NCBI RefSeq assembly: GCF_014651075.1
Contig: NZ_BMWE01000009.1
Location: 186,001-250,000, forward strand
Reading direction: 5' to 3'
Length of the DNA: 64,000 nucleotides
Origin: Streptomyces djakartensis
GTDB taxonomy: Bacteria > Actinomycetota > Actinomycetes > Streptomycetales > Streptomycetaceae
This document shows, piece by piece, positions 15,875 through 24,781 of the stretch (positions within the stretch are counted from its first letter, which is position 1; every line of letters starts with the position of its first letter). The position numbers and the translations under genes are program-made. The notes under the pieces were generated by a model, which made no database searches, was not told the DNA's origin, and saw only the letters and a list, made by a program, of their open reading frames with translations.

Positions 15875-16930
15875 ATGACGAGTACAGCCCTCCGCAGCAG
15901 GGCGTGGAAACTGCTGGAGATGGTCACGACGCCGTTGCTGCCGTCGGACTACCTCGACCTGGTCAGTCCGCTGCGTGCGGGCGCCGACCTGCGTGGGCGC
16001 ATCGAGGCCGTGCACCCCGAGACGGGTGACGCGGCGACCATCGTGATCAGGCCGGGACGGGGCTGGCGCGGCCACACGGCCGGTCAGTACGTGCGGATCG
16101 GGGTCGACGTCGACGGGGTGCGCCTGTGGCGTGCCTACTCCCTCACCTCGCCGACGAACCGCCAGGACGGCCGCGTCACGATCACCGTGAAGGCGATCCC
16201 GGACGGCAAGGTCAGCAACCACCTGGTCCGCAGAGTGAAGCCGGGCACGCTGATCCAGCTCGACCAGGCGACCGGAGACTTCGTGCTGCCGCAGGCCAAG
16301 CCCGCCAAGGTGCTCTACCTGACGGCCGGCAGCGGCATCACGCCTGTGATGGGCATGCTGCGCGACACCGAGTTCGACGACGCCGTCATGGTCCACTGCG
16401 CGCCACAGCCACACGACGTGATCTTCCGCGACGAACTGCACGCCCTGGTGGCGGCCAGGAAGCTTCGGCTCACCGAGGTGCACACCGACACGGACGGCAT
16501 GCTCGACATCGCCCGTCTCGACGAACTCGTGCCCGACTGGGCCGAGCGCGAGACCTGGGCCTGCGGGCCCGCGGGCCTGCTCGACGCCGCCGAAGAGCAC
16601 TGGAGCGAGCACGGCGTCCAAGAGCGCCTGCACACCGAACGCTTCCGCCCCGGCGTCGTCGCGACCGGCGACGGCGGCGAGGTCACCTTCACCGCCACCG
16701 GCAAGACCGTCGACGCGGACGGCGCCACGCCGTTGCTGGACGTCGGCGAGGAGGCCGGCGTGCTCATGCCCTCCGGGTGCCGCATGGGCATCTGCTTCGG
16801 CTGCGTCACGCCGCTCAAGGCGGGCGCCGTCCGCGACCTGCGGACCGGCGAGATCACCGAAGCCGAGCCGGGCGTCCTCATCCAGACCTGCGTGTCCGCC
16901 GCGGCGGGCCCCTGTGACATCGAACGGTAG
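15875..16930 (+). CDS. Ferredoxin reductase with C-terminal 2Fe-2S domain
   Basis: 351 residues, ATG with GGAG upstream. An FAD-binding barrel carries RAYSLTS (flavin contact). The NAD(P) domain has LYLTAGSGITPVMGML and the WACGPAGLL segment. The C-terminus is a plant-type ferredoxin with the cluster ligands in PSGCRMGICFGCVTPLKAG and a fourth Cys in IQTC. This layout matches the Rv3230c-type reductase that supplies electrons to the membrane desaturase DesA3 in mycobacteria. The desaturase gene follows 7 bases after the stop, so electron transfer to it is the probable role. It acts at the inner face of the plasma membrane. Confidence 0.9.
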   Translation: MTSTALRSRAWKLLEMVTTPLLPSDYLDLVSPLRAGADLRGRIEAVHPETGDAATIVIRPGRGWRGHTAGQYVRIGVDVDGVRLWRAYSLTSPTNRQDGRVTITVKAIPDGKVSNHLVRRVKPGTLIQLDQATGDFVLPQAKPAKVLYLTAGSGITPVMGMLRDTEFDDAVMVHCAPQPHDVIFRDELHALVAARKLRLTEVHTDTDGMLDIARLDELVPDWAERETWACGPAGLLDAAEEHWSEHGVQERLHTERFRPGVVATGDGGEVTFTATGKTVDADGATPLLDVGEEAGVLMPSGCRMGICFGCVTPLKAGAVRDLRTGEITEAEPGVLIQTCVSAAAGPCDIER

Positions 16931-16937
16931 GAACACC

Positions 16938-18056
16938 TTGACCGCCATCGACCCCACCGCCCACCTGACCGCGGAGCAGATCGAGGAGCTCGGCCGCGAG
17001 CTGGACGCGATCCGCGACGAGGTGATCGCCGGCCGCGGCGAGAAGGACGCCGCCTACATCCGCAAGGTCATCTCGGCGCAGCGCAAGCTCGAGCTGGTCA
17101 GCCGGGGCGTGCTGCTGTTCTCGTTCTTCCCGCCCGCGTGGATCATCGGCACCGCCGGTCTGTCCGTGGCGAAGATCATGGACAACATGGAGATCGGCCA
17201 CAACATCCTGCACGGCCAGTGGGACTGGATGCGGGACCCGAAGATCCACTCCACCACCTGGGAGTGGGACCACGTCTCGCCGGCCGACCAGTGGAAGCAC
17301 TCGCACAACGAGCTGCACCACGCGTACACCAACGTGATCGGCAAGGACAACGACCTCGGCTACGGCATCATGCGCGTCGACGAGGACCAGAAGTGGCACC
17401 CGTTCCACCTCGGCCAGCCGCTGTGGAACTTCATCAACGCCTGCTTCTTCGAGTACGGCATCGCCGCGTACGACCTGGAACTCGGCAAGAACCTGAACAA
17501 GCGCCGCCGCAAGAACCCGGAGTTCCGCGCGCGGGCCAAGGCCGTGGGCCGCAAGATCCGCAAGCAGGTGCTCAAGGACTACGTGATCCACCCGCTGCTG
17601 TCGGGCCCGTCGTTCCTCACCACGCTCGCCGCCACGTTCACCGCGAACCTGGTCCGCAACCTCTGGTCCCACTCGGTGATCATGTGCGGGCACTTCCCCG
17701 AGGGCGTCCAGGTCTTCGAGCGCCGGTCGATCAAGGGCGAGACGCGCGGCCAGTGGTACCTGCGCCAGATGATGGGCTCGGCGAACATCAGCGGCAGCAG
17801 GGCCATGCACTTCATGACCGGCAACCTGTCGCACCAGATCGAGCACCACCTGTTCCCGGACCTGCCGAGCAACCGGTACGCCGAGGTCGCGGTGAAGGTG
17901 CGCGCACTGTTCGAGAAGTACGAGCTGGAGTACGTCACCGGTCCCCTGCCCAAGCAGGTGTTCTCCGCGTGGCGCAAGGTCTTCCGGCTCTCGCTGCCGA
18001 ACAAGAAGCCCAAGGTCAAAACCCCGGACCGCGAGCAGGAGCTCGTCGCCGCCTGA
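16938..18056 (+). CDS. Membrane fatty acid (acyl-CoA) desaturase
   Basis: 372 residues from a TTG with AGGAA upstream; the start is set by this site and by a family-like N-terminus (MTAIDPTAHLTAEQIEELG). The three histidine boxes of membrane desaturases are intact: H88-N-I-L-H92, H123-N-E-L-H127-H128 (with H121 just before), and H299-Q-I-E-H303-H304. Hydrophobic segments lie between boxes. It introduces a double bond, probably delta-9, into saturated acyl chains using electrons from the adjacent ferredoxin reductase. Together with the divergent PucR regulator it forms a self-contained membrane-fluidity module at the right edge of the accessory region. Confidence 0.92.
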   Translation: MTAIDPTAHLTAEQIEELGRELDAIRDEVIAGRGEKDAAYIRKVISAQRKLELVSRGVLLFSFFPPAWIIGTAGLSVAKIMDNMEIGHNILHGQWDWMRDPKIHSTTWEWDHVSPADQWKHSHNELHHAYTNVIGKDNDLGYGIMRVDEDQKWHPFHLGQPLWNFINACFFEYGIAAYDLELGKNLNKRRRKNPEFRARAKAVGRKIRKQVLKDYVIHPLLSGPSFLTTLAATFTANLVRNLWSHSVIMCGHFPEGVQVFERRSIKGETRGQWYLRQMMGSANISGSRAMHFMTGNLSHQIEHHLFPDLPSNRYAEVAVKVRALFEKYELEYVTGPLPKQVFSAWRKVFRLSLPNKKPKVKTPDREQELVAA

Positions 18057-18239
18057 TGCGGCGGGCGTGGGGCGGTCGTGGCGGCTGACACATCCCACGA
18101 TCACGTCGATTCGACAGCCACCATCAGCAACGCCGGGTCGGACAGCCTTCGCGAGCCAAGAGAGTGCTCCACACCGTGCGCTCGGGGAAACCGGTCGAGT
18201 CCACCCGGCCGCACCCGAGGCACCTGTGAAAGTCGCCGG

Positions 18240-19568
18240 TCAGAGGCCCTTCGCGGCAGGCTCGAGAATCGCCACGCACTCCACGTGATGCGTCATCGGA
18301 AACAGATCGAACGCCCGAAGCGTCCGCACCCGGTACCCCCCGTCCCGGAAGTACCCCAGGTCCCGAGCCAACGCCGCCGGATCGCAAGCCACGTACGCGA
18401 TCCGCCGCGCCCCCAGCGAAGCCAGATGCTCCACCGTCTTCCGGCCCGCGCCCGCCCGCGGCGGGTCGAGGACGATCAGGTCGACCTCCGTGATGCCCGT
18501 GCGCGGCAGCACGCTCTCGACCTTGCCCTGTTCGATGCGCACCCGGTCGAAGTCGGCGAGGTTGTGCCGCGCGTCCTCCACCGCCCGCTTGCCGGACTCG
18601 ATGCCGAGGACCGCGCCCTGCTCGCCGACCCGGTCGGCGAGGGCTCCGGCGAACAGGCCGACGCCGCAGTAGAGGTCGAGGGCCGTGTCCCCCTTGCGCG
18701 GGAGCAGGCCCTGCATGACGGCGGTCACCAGGGTGTCCGCGGCCTTCGGGTGGACCTGCCAGAAGCCGCCGTTGCCGACCCGGTGGGTCCGGCCGTCCGC
18801 GCGCTCGCGGACGAAGGGGCGGCCGTGGACGCGGTGGACGCCGCCGGAGCGCTCGTCGACGCGGAGGACCGACACCGGGCGGTCCAGTTCGACCAGCGGG
18901 AGGCGGGCGCCCGGCTTCGGCGTGAGCACCACCTGGCGGTCCTGTGAGCCCGTCGCCGCGATCGCCTCGACGGAGTCCATGCCGGTCCAGTCACGCTTTT
19001 CGATGCCCAGCTCGCTGACGCCCTCCGCGGCGATCATGCAGTGGTCGATCGGCTCGACCTCGTGCGAGCGGTGCCGGCGCAGACCGGCGCGGCCGTCGGC
19101 GGTGACGGCGTACTGGACGCGGGTACGCCAGGCCGGCACCTGACCCGCGGGCACCTTGTCGCCCTCGGCGGGCACCACCGTGCCGTCCCAGCCGGCCTCC
19201 TCCGGGGTGAGCCCGGCGAGGTGCTGGAGCTGCTCGGCGATGACGTCGGCCTTCAGGCGGCGCTGCGCGCCCGGCTTGGCGTGCTGCCAGTCGCAGCCGC
19301 CGCAGCGGCCGGGGCCGGCGAACGGGCAGGGTACGTCGATGCGGTCCTTGGAGGCGTCGAGCACCTCCACCGCGTCCGCGCGCAGGAAACGCGCGCCCTG
19401 CTCGCCCTCGGTCACCCGCGCCACGACCCGCTCACCGGGCAGTGCGTGCCGTACGAACAGCACCTGGCCCTCGGACGTGCGGGCGATGCAGTGACCGCCG
19501 TGGGCGACGGGGCCGACTTCGACCTCGTACTCCTCCCCCACCAGCGACTTCCTCGGTTCTGCCTGCAT
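18240..19568 (-). CDS. TRAM-domain class I SAM RNA methyltransferase (TrmA/RlmD-like)
   Basis: 442 residues from an ATG; a GTG 57 bases upstream gives a non-family extension. An N-terminal TRAM domain (about 8-70) is followed by a 4Fe-4S pattern, C81-x7-C89-x2-C92 and C177. The AdoMet motif DLYCGVGLF is at 298-306, DPPRAG at 368-373, and the catalytic nucleophile is C395 in YVACDP. This is the 5-methyluridine methyltransferase family. Which uridine (tRNA or 23S rRNA) cannot be told. It corresponds by position to Rv2689c of M. tuberculosis (from memory) and marks the left edge of the conserved block. Confidence 0.92.
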   Translation of the reverse strand: MQAEPRKSLVGEEYEVEVGPVAHGGHCIARTSEGQVLFVRHALPGERVVARVTEGEQGARFLRADAVEVLDASKDRIDVPCPFAGPGRCGGCDWQHAKPGAQRRLKADVIAEQLQHLAGLTPEEAGWDGTVVPAEGDKVPAGQVPAWRTRVQYAVTADGRAGLRRHRSHEVEPIDHCMIAAEGVSELGIEKRDWTGMDSVEAIAATGSQDRQVVLTPKPGARLPLVELDRPVSVLRVDERSGGVHRVHGRPFVRERADGRTHRVGNGGFWQVHPKAADTLVTAVMQGLLPRKGDTALDLYCGVGLFAGALADRVGEQGAVLGIESGKRAVEDARHNLADFDRVRIEQGKVESVLPRTGITEVDLIVLDPPRAGAGRKTVEHLASLGARRIAYVACDPAALARDLGYFRDGGYRVRTLRAFDLFPMTHHVECVAILEPAAKGL

Positions 19569-19678
19569 GGCGGGGTGACTCCAAAACGCGTGAGGGGCGT
19601 GGGCCGAACGGAAACGGCCGGACAACAGCCCACCAGTCTACGTGGCTGCCGCCCGGCCGTTTCACACGAGCCGTCGCC

Positions 19679-21730
19679 TCACGACTTGTGCTCGGAGGAC
19701 TCCTTCGGCCGGACCTGCGCCGGCCCCCGCCGCACCGAACCCGGCGCGTTCCACTCCTGCTGCCTGCGGGCCCGCCGCTTGGCCGCCTCGGAGGACTGGA
19801 GCTGGTACGGCACCGACGTCACCATGATCCCCGGCGTGAACAGCAGGCGGCCCTTCAGGCGCAGCGCGCTCTGGTTGTGCAGCAGGTGCTCGTACCAGTG
19901 GCCGACGACGTACTCGGGGATGATCACCGAGACCGCGTCCCGCGGCGACTCCCTGCGCAGGCTCTTGACGTACTCGATGACCGGCCGCGTGATCTCGCGG
20001 TAGGGCGAGTCCAGGACCTTCAGCGGCACGTCGATGCCGCGCCGCTCCCACTCCTCGCGCAGTGCCTTGGTCTCCGCCGGGTCGACGTTGACGCTCAGCG
20101 CCTCCAGGCTGTCCGAGCGCATCAGCTTGGCGTAGGCCAGGGCGCGCAGCGTCGGACGGTGGATCTTGGAGATCAGGACGACGGAGTGGATGCGGGAGGG
20201 CCGTACGCTGTCGTCGCTCGGGCCCTCGGGGGCGGCGATCTCCTCGGCGACCCGGTCGTAGTGCTTACGGATGGCCGTCATCGTCGCGTAGAAGATCACC
20301 ATGCCGAGCAGGGCGACCCAGGCGCCGTGCGTGAACTTCGTGCCGAGGACGACGACGAGTACGAGGCCTGTGAAGAAGGCGCCGAAGGCGTTGATGGCCC
20401 GCGAGCGGACCATGTGCCGGCGTTTGGCCTGGTCCGTCTCGGTGGCCAGGTGGCGGTTCCAGTGCCGGACCATGCCGGTCTGGCTCAGCGTGAAGGACAC
20501 GAACACGCCGACGATGTAGAGCTGGATCAGGCGGGTGGAGTCGGCGCCGTAGATCCACACCAGCAGTCCGGCGGCGCCCGCGAGGAGCACGATGCCGTTG
20601 GAGAAGGCCAGGCGGTCGCCGCGGGTGTGCAGCTGGCGCGGCAGGTAGCGGTCCTGGGCGAGGATCGAGCCCAGCAGCGGGAAGCCGTTGTAGGCGGTGT
20701 TCGCGGCGAGGAACAGCACCAGCGCGGTGGCCGCGGCCAGGACGATGAACAGGAAGCTGCCCTTGCCGAAGACGGCCTCGGCGACCTGGGAGATCACCGG
20801 GTTCTGGACGTAGTCCGGGCCGAGCGGGACGCCGTTGTGGACGAGGTCCTCGGCCGGGTTCTCGGCCATGCGGACGTCGCTCGCCATGGCGAGGCCGATG
20901 ATGCCGCAGAACATGGTGACGGCCAGCAGGCCCATCATCGCGAGGGTGGTCGCGGCGTTCTTCGACTTGGGCTTGCGGAAGGCCGGCACGCCGTTGGAGA
21001 TCGCCTCGACGCCGGTGAGGGCGGCGCAGCCGGAGGAGAAGGCGCGCAGGAGGAGGAAGACCAGGGCGAAGCCGGCCAGCCCCTGGTGCTCGGGCTTGAT
21101 GACGTAGTCCGCGGTGGGTGCCCGCATGGTGTCGTCCAGCACCAGTCCGCGGAAGGCGCCCCAGGCGATCATGGTGAAGACGCCCGCGACGAAGATGTAC
21201 GTCGGAATCGCGAACAGCGAGCCCGACTCCTTCACCCCGCGCAGGTTCATCAGCGTCAGCAGCACGATGACGCCGATCGCGCAGAGGACCTTGTTCTCGA
21301 CCACGAACGGGATCGCCGAGCCCAGGTTCTCGATGCCGGAGGAGATCGACACCGCGACGGTGAGGACGTAGTCGACGAGCAGCGCGCTGGCGACCGTGAG
21401 TCCCGCCTTGGGGCCGAGGTTGGTGTTCGCCACCTCGTAGTCGCCGCCGCCGCTGGGGTAGGCGTGCACGTTCTGCCGGTACGACGCCACCACGGTGAAC
21501 ATCAGCACGACGACCGCGACGGCGATCCACGGGCTGAAGTGGTACGCCGTCACTCCCGCGATCGACAGGACCAGCAGGACCTCGCCGGGCGCGTACGCGA
21601 CGGAGGACAGCGGGTCGGAGGCGAAGACGGGGAGTGCGATGCGCTTCGGCAGGAGCGTTTCCCCCAGCCGGTCGCTGCGCAGTGCGCGCCCGATCAGGAT
21701 CCGTTTGGGCACGTCGGTCAGTTTGGACAC
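19679..21730 (-). CDS. APC-family amino acid/cation permease
   Basis: 683 residues from a GTG, reading MSKLTDVPKRILIGRALRSD. A start 54 bases upstream at an ATG is possible. A TACGAT hexamer seven bases before the GTG suggests a leaderless transcript. Twelve membrane helices follow LPVFASDPLSSVAYAPGEVLLVLSIAG, the APC signature. Helix 6 carries SSGCAALTGVEAISNGVPAF, like KtrB-independent potassium/amino acid APC transporters such as KimA relatives. A cytosolic C-terminal region of about 180 residues resembles a universal-stress-like fold. The Rv2690c-like position beside ceoB/ceoC hints at ion homeostasis, but the substrate is unproven. Confidence 0.85.
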   Translation of the reverse strand: MSKLTDVPKRILIGRALRSDRLGETLLPKRIALPVFASDPLSSVAYAPGEVLLVLSIAGVTAYHFSPWIAVAVVVLMFTVVASYRQNVHAYPSGGGDYEVANTNLGPKAGLTVASALLVDYVLTVAVSISSGIENLGSAIPFVVENKVLCAIGVIVLLTLMNLRGVKESGSLFAIPTYIFVAGVFTMIAWGAFRGLVLDDTMRAPTADYVIKPEHQGLAGFALVFLLLRAFSSGCAALTGVEAISNGVPAFRKPKSKNAATTLAMMGLLAVTMFCGIIGLAMASDVRMAENPAEDLVHNGVPLGPDYVQNPVISQVAEAVFGKGSFLFIVLAAATALVLFLAANTAYNGFPLLGSILAQDRYLPRQLHTRGDRLAFSNGIVLLAGAAGLLVWIYGADSTRLIQLYIVGVFVSFTLSQTGMVRHWNRHLATETDQAKRRHMVRSRAINAFGAFFTGLVLVVVLGTKFTHGAWVALLGMVIFYATMTAIRKHYDRVAEEIAAPEGPSDDSVRPSRIHSVVLISKIHRPTLRALAYAKLMRSDSLEALSVNVDPAETKALREEWERRGIDVPLKVLDSPYREITRPVIEYVKSLRRESPRDAVSVIIPEYVVGHWYEHLLHNQSALRLKGRLLFTPGIMVTSVPYQLQSSEAAKRRARRQQEWNAPGSVRRGPAQVRPKESSEHKS

Positions 21731-21913
21731 AACAGAGGATCGTAAGCGTTCGATTGCGGGCTCGCCCACTCGCCCACCCCTCATCGCTGTTCCGTCTGCT
21801 CTCCGAGTGAATTCAGGGGCGGCTGCGGCAGCGGATTCCGCAGGTCACACGCTTCACATGCCTATATGACTAAGCTCCCCCGACTCCTGCCCGCCGCCAT
21901 CCTCGGAGGCCCC

Positions 21914-22033
21914 ATGCACCCGACCGCAGAACTGATCGGCGCAGCGGCCACACTGGTCGTCCTCGGAATTCTCACAGTGGCGAGCGTGCGGAGCATCAGC
22001 CGCCGCAAAGGAGTGCCGCCGGGCGCGCGATAG
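21914..22033 (+). CDS. Small membrane protein, 39 residues
   Basis: ATG with GGAGG four bases upstream encodes MHPTAELIGAAATLVVLGIL and a basic tail ending VPPGAR. One membrane helix is followed by R-S-I-S-R-R-K, which predicts an outside-N, inside-C topology. An in-frame ATG 48 bases upstream would extend it to 55 residues but has no site. It lies between the permease promoter and the convergent PfkB gene. No family recognised. Confidence 0.55.
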   Translation: MHPTAELIGAAATLVVLGILTVASVRSISRRKGVPPGAR

Positions 22034-22045
22034 GGGCCAGGCGCT

Positions 22046-22981
22046 TCAGCCGCGCTGCCCGCTTCTGACCCTGGCCGGCCCCAGTTCCGCCACCCGGGCG
22101 CGCAGTTCCTCCCGCCCGATGGCCGCCGCCCGGGTCGACGGGATGGTGCAGGCGTACGCGCCGGAGACCGTGCCGTGCAGGGCGCAGCGGTGGGGTGGCT
22201 CGGCGTTCAGCCAGGCGTGCAGGAAGGCGGCGGCGAAGGCGTCGCCCGCGCCGTTGGAGTCGATGACGGGGGCCGGGGGCGGGGCGGCGGGTACGTGGGT
22301 CAGATCGCCGTCGGCGAGCAGATACGCCCCGTCCGCCCCGGCGGTGGCGACGACCAACCGGGCCCGGCCCCGCTCGGCGATCCGCCGCATGGTGCGCTCC
22401 GGGTCGGCCAGTGCCGCGGTGGACAGGAACACCAGGTCGGCTTGGTGGGCGAAGGGCTCGTGGTAGGGGTTGGACCCGTCCCAGTCGTGCAGGTCGGTCG
22501 AGATCGTGATGCCGGTCTCGCGCAGGACGGGCAGCGCGTGGGCGCACGGCTGGGTGATGACCACGTGGGCGTGCCGGCTGGCGGCCGCCAGTTGTCGCAC
22601 CGTGGCCTCGGGCAGCCGGTCCGGGTCAGCCGCGCGCGTGGCGTCGTACAGGGACACGCGGCTGCCGTCGGGGCCGACGAGGTTGACCGCGCGCTTGGTG
22701 CCGAGCGGCTGCGGGACGGCGGTGAGGGCGATGCCGTGGTCCCGGTGCAGGGCGCGGACCAGCTCACCCTCGGGGTCGTCGCCCAGCATGTCGAGGTGGT
22801 GCGTGCGCAGCCCCAGTTCGCTCGCCTGGAGAGCGAAGAAGTCGCCGCTCTGGCCGGCCCGCGTCACGATCCCCTGCCGGATCATGTGGCTGTCCGCGAG
22901 CGGCACGGGCAGCTCGGGCACGTGCACGATCGTGTCCACACCCGCGCCGCCCAGGACCAGGACGTCGATCTCGGAGCTCAT
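22046..22981 (-). CDS. PfkB-family carbohydrate kinase
   Basis: 311 residues, ATG with GAGGAAG upstream. The N-terminal VLVLGGAGVDTIVHVPELP and the C-terminal anion-hole motif DSNGAGDAFAAAFL, with the catalytic Asp of GAGD, define a ribokinase/PfkB sugar kinase. It phosphorylates a sugar or nucleoside using ATP in the cytoplasm; the substrate is not evident. An insertion with PLGTKRAVNLVGPDGSRVSLYD forms the lid. It converges with the small membrane protein gene, and a 293-base spacer separates it from the divergent ceoB start. That spacer holds promoters and no convincing gene. Confidence 0.88.
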   Translation of the reverse strand: MSSEIDVLVLGGAGVDTIVHVPELPVPLADSHMIRQGIVTRAGQSGDFFALQASELGLRTHHLDMLGDDPEGELVRALHRDHGIALTAVPQPLGTKRAVNLVGPDGSRVSLYDATRAADPDRLPEATVRQLAAASRHAHVVITQPCAHALPVLRETGITISTDLHDWDGSNPYHEPFAHQADLVFLSTAALADPERTMRRIAERGRARLVVATAGADGAYLLADGDLTHVPAAPPPAPVIDSNGAGDAFAAAFLHAWLNAEPPHRCALHGTVSGAYACTIPSTRAAAIGREELRARVAELGPARVRSGQRG

Positions 22982-23274
22982 GGCGATTTCTTCCTCCCCC
23001 GTGGCCGCCCCCGCACAAGCCCTGCCCACGCGCCGGCGCAGCCACACCCCCTGGCAGGGCCCCCGGCGCCCCCTGCGGCTTTGCCGATACGTTGGACTCG
23101 GGCAGGTGGACGCGGGCACCGGCCCCGAGGGACGTCGTGGCGTCGTTCCACCGGCATGATGTTGCATGGCGGTTGGCACTCAGGCCGCGGCGTGAGGCCC
23201 GGCGAGCCGAAAGAGAGACATGATCACGACAGTCATGAAGGTCAGAGGGCCTGCAGGAAGCGCGGTGTGACGCG

Positions 23275-23946
23275 ATGCATATTGTCATCATGGGTTGCGG
23301 AAGGGTGGGGTCCGCACTGGCCCAGAACCTGGAGCAACAGGGCCACACGGTCGCCGTGGTCGACCAGGACCCCACCGCCTTCCGCCGCCTGGGGTCCTCC
23401 TTCGGCGGCCGCCGGGTGACCGGGGTCGGCTTCGACCAGGACACCCTGCGCGAGGCCGGTATCGAAGAGGCCGGCGCTTTCGCCGCGGTCTCCAGCGGCG
23501 ACAACTCCAACATCATCGCCGCGCGTGTCGCCCGCGAGATGTTCGGCATCGAGAACGTCGCCGCCCGCATCTACGATCCCCGCCGCGCCGAGGTCTACCA
23601 GCGCCTGGGCATCCCCACCGTCGCGACCGTCCGCTGGACGGCCGACCAGATGCTGCGCCGGCTGCTCCCCTCCGGAGCCGAGCCGCTGTGGCGCGACCCC
23701 ACGGGCGGCGTGCAGCTCGCCGAGGTGCACGCCTCTCCCGCCTGGGTCGGCCACAAGATCAGCCGGCTGCAGGAGGAGACCGGCGTGCGCGTGGCGTTCC
23801 TGACCCGGCTCGGTGAGGCGGTCCTGCCCACCTCGCAGACGGTGCTGCAGGAGGGCGACCTGGTGCACGTGATGATGCGCACCGACGAGGTCGACACGGT
23901 CGAGGCGGCGTTCGCCAAGGGTCCCGAAGAGGAGGGCGGTCACTGA
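23275..23946 (+). CDS. ceoB: TrkA-type potassium uptake regulatory subunit 1 (CeoB-like)
   Basis: 223 residues. An RCK/TrkA-N Rossmann domain opens with IVIMGCGRVGSALAQNLEQQG and the acidic end of strand 2 (VVDQDP), binding NAD(H) or nucleotide. A TrkA-C domain follows (about 135-215; QTVLQEGDLVHVMM). Such proteins sit on the cytoplasmic face of Trk/Ktr potassium channels and gate them. The stop overlaps the next ATG by one base (TGATG), so the two subunits are coupled and probably form a hetero-oligomer. The order matches mycobacterial ceoB-ceoC. No membrane pore gene lies adjacent except the APC permease. Confidence 0.88.
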   Translation: MHIVIMGCGRVGSALAQNLEQQGHTVAVVDQDPTAFRRLGSSFGGRRVTGVGFDQDTLREAGIEEAGAFAAVSSGDNSNIIAARVAREMFGIENVAARIYDPRRAEVYQRLGIPTVATVRWTADQMLRRLLPSGAEPLWRDPTGGVQLAEVHASPAWVGHKISRLQEETGVRVAFLTRLGEAVLPTSQTVLQEGDLVHVMMRTDEVDTVEAAFAKGPEEEGGH

Positions 23947-24623
23947 TGAGGGTCGCCATTGCCGGAGCCGGCGCGGTCGGCCGCTCGATCGCGGGCGAGC
24001 TGCTGGAGAACGGCCACGAGGTCCTGCTGATCGACAAGGCACCGACCGCCATCTCGGTCGAGCGCGTCCCGCAGGCCGAGTGGCTGCTCGCCGACGCCTG
24101 CGAGATCACGTCCCTCGACGAGGCGGCGCTGCAGCGCTGCAACGTCGTCATCGCCGCGACCGGTGACGACAAGGTGAACCTGGTCGTCTCGCTCCTGGCG
24201 AAGACGGAGTACGGCGTTCCACGGGTGGTCGCCCGGGTGAACAACCCGAAGAACGAGTGGCTGTTCAACGAGTCGTGGGGCGTGGACGTCGCCGTCTCCA
24301 CGCCGCGTCTGATGTCGGCCCTGGTGGAGGAGGCGGTGAGCGTGGGCGACCTGGTCCGTCTGCTCCGCTTCAGCCACGGCGACGCCAACCTGGTCGAGCT
24401 GACCCTGCCGGAGGAGTCCGCGCTGGCCGGCACGCAGGTCGGCGATGTCGAGTGGCCCGAGGACACGTCCCTGGTCACCATCATCCGCGGCACCCGCGTT
24501 CTGGCCCCCTCCCGTGAGGACTCCCTGGAGGCGGGCGACGAACTCCTCTTCGTGGCCGCGCAGGCACGTGAGGAGCAGCTGGAGGACCTGCTGTCCGTAC
24601 GGCGGGACAGCGCGGGGGGCTGA
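23946..24623 (+). CDS. ceoC: TrkA-type potassium uptake regulatory subunit 2 (CeoC-like)
   Basis: 225 residues with the same two-domain plan as its neighbour: IAGAGAVGRSIAGELLENGHEVLLIDK (nucleotide-binding Rossmann) and a TrkA-C domain (LAGTQVGDVEWPEDTSLVTIIRG ... LEAGDELLFVAA). It is translationally coupled to the first subunit. The two proteins differ enough to be paralogous subunits and not a recent duplication. A strong bidirectional terminator follows 27 bases after the stop. Confidence 0.88.
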   Translation: MRVAIAGAGAVGRSIAGELLENGHEVLLIDKAPTAISVERVPQAEWLLADACEITSLDEAALQRCNVVIAATGDDKVNLVVSLLAKTEYGVPRVVARVNNPKNEWLFNESWGVDVAVSTPRLMSALVEEAVSVGDLVRLLRFSHGDANLVELTLPEESALAGTQVGDVEWPEDTSLVTIIRGTRVLAPSREDSLEAGDELLFVAAQAREEQLEDLLSVRRDSAGG

Positions 24624-24650
24624 GCGGGGCCCTGCTGGGGGGCACGCGAA

Positions 24651-24680
24651 AGGGGCGTCCTGAGATCTCAGGACGCCCCT
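24651..24680. terminator. Bidirectional intrinsic terminator
   Basis: A perfect 30-bp palindrome with 15-bp arms (AGGGGCGTCCTGAGA and its complement) followed by CCTTCTTCTT on the plus strand. It lies between the convergent ceoC and DUF3159 genes and can stop transcription of ceoBC, and of the minus-strand unit from the other side. Confidence 0.85.
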
Positions 24681-24781
24681 CCTTCTTCTTCACCTCTGGG
24701 CCGACCGCTTCGGGTGGCGGGTGGGCAAAGGTCCCGGAGGCCTGGCGGAGCCCCCGGCGAGCCCAGCGCGAACGCCGGGCA

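Noticed and set aside
18057..18239. A small gene in the spacer between the desaturase and TRAM methyltransferase genes
   Set aside because: No frame has protein-like composition or a ribosome-binding site; nothing supported in these 183 bases.
19442..21745. A 767-residue open frame antisense to the APC permease
   Set aside because: Highly charged repeats of Asp, Gly, Val and His typical of antisense of membrane helices in GC-rich DNA.
23220..23270. A 16-codon upstream reading frame (MITTVMKVRGPAGSAV) before ceoB
   Set aside because: Weak ribosome-binding site and no evidence of attenuation; short frames like this occur by chance.
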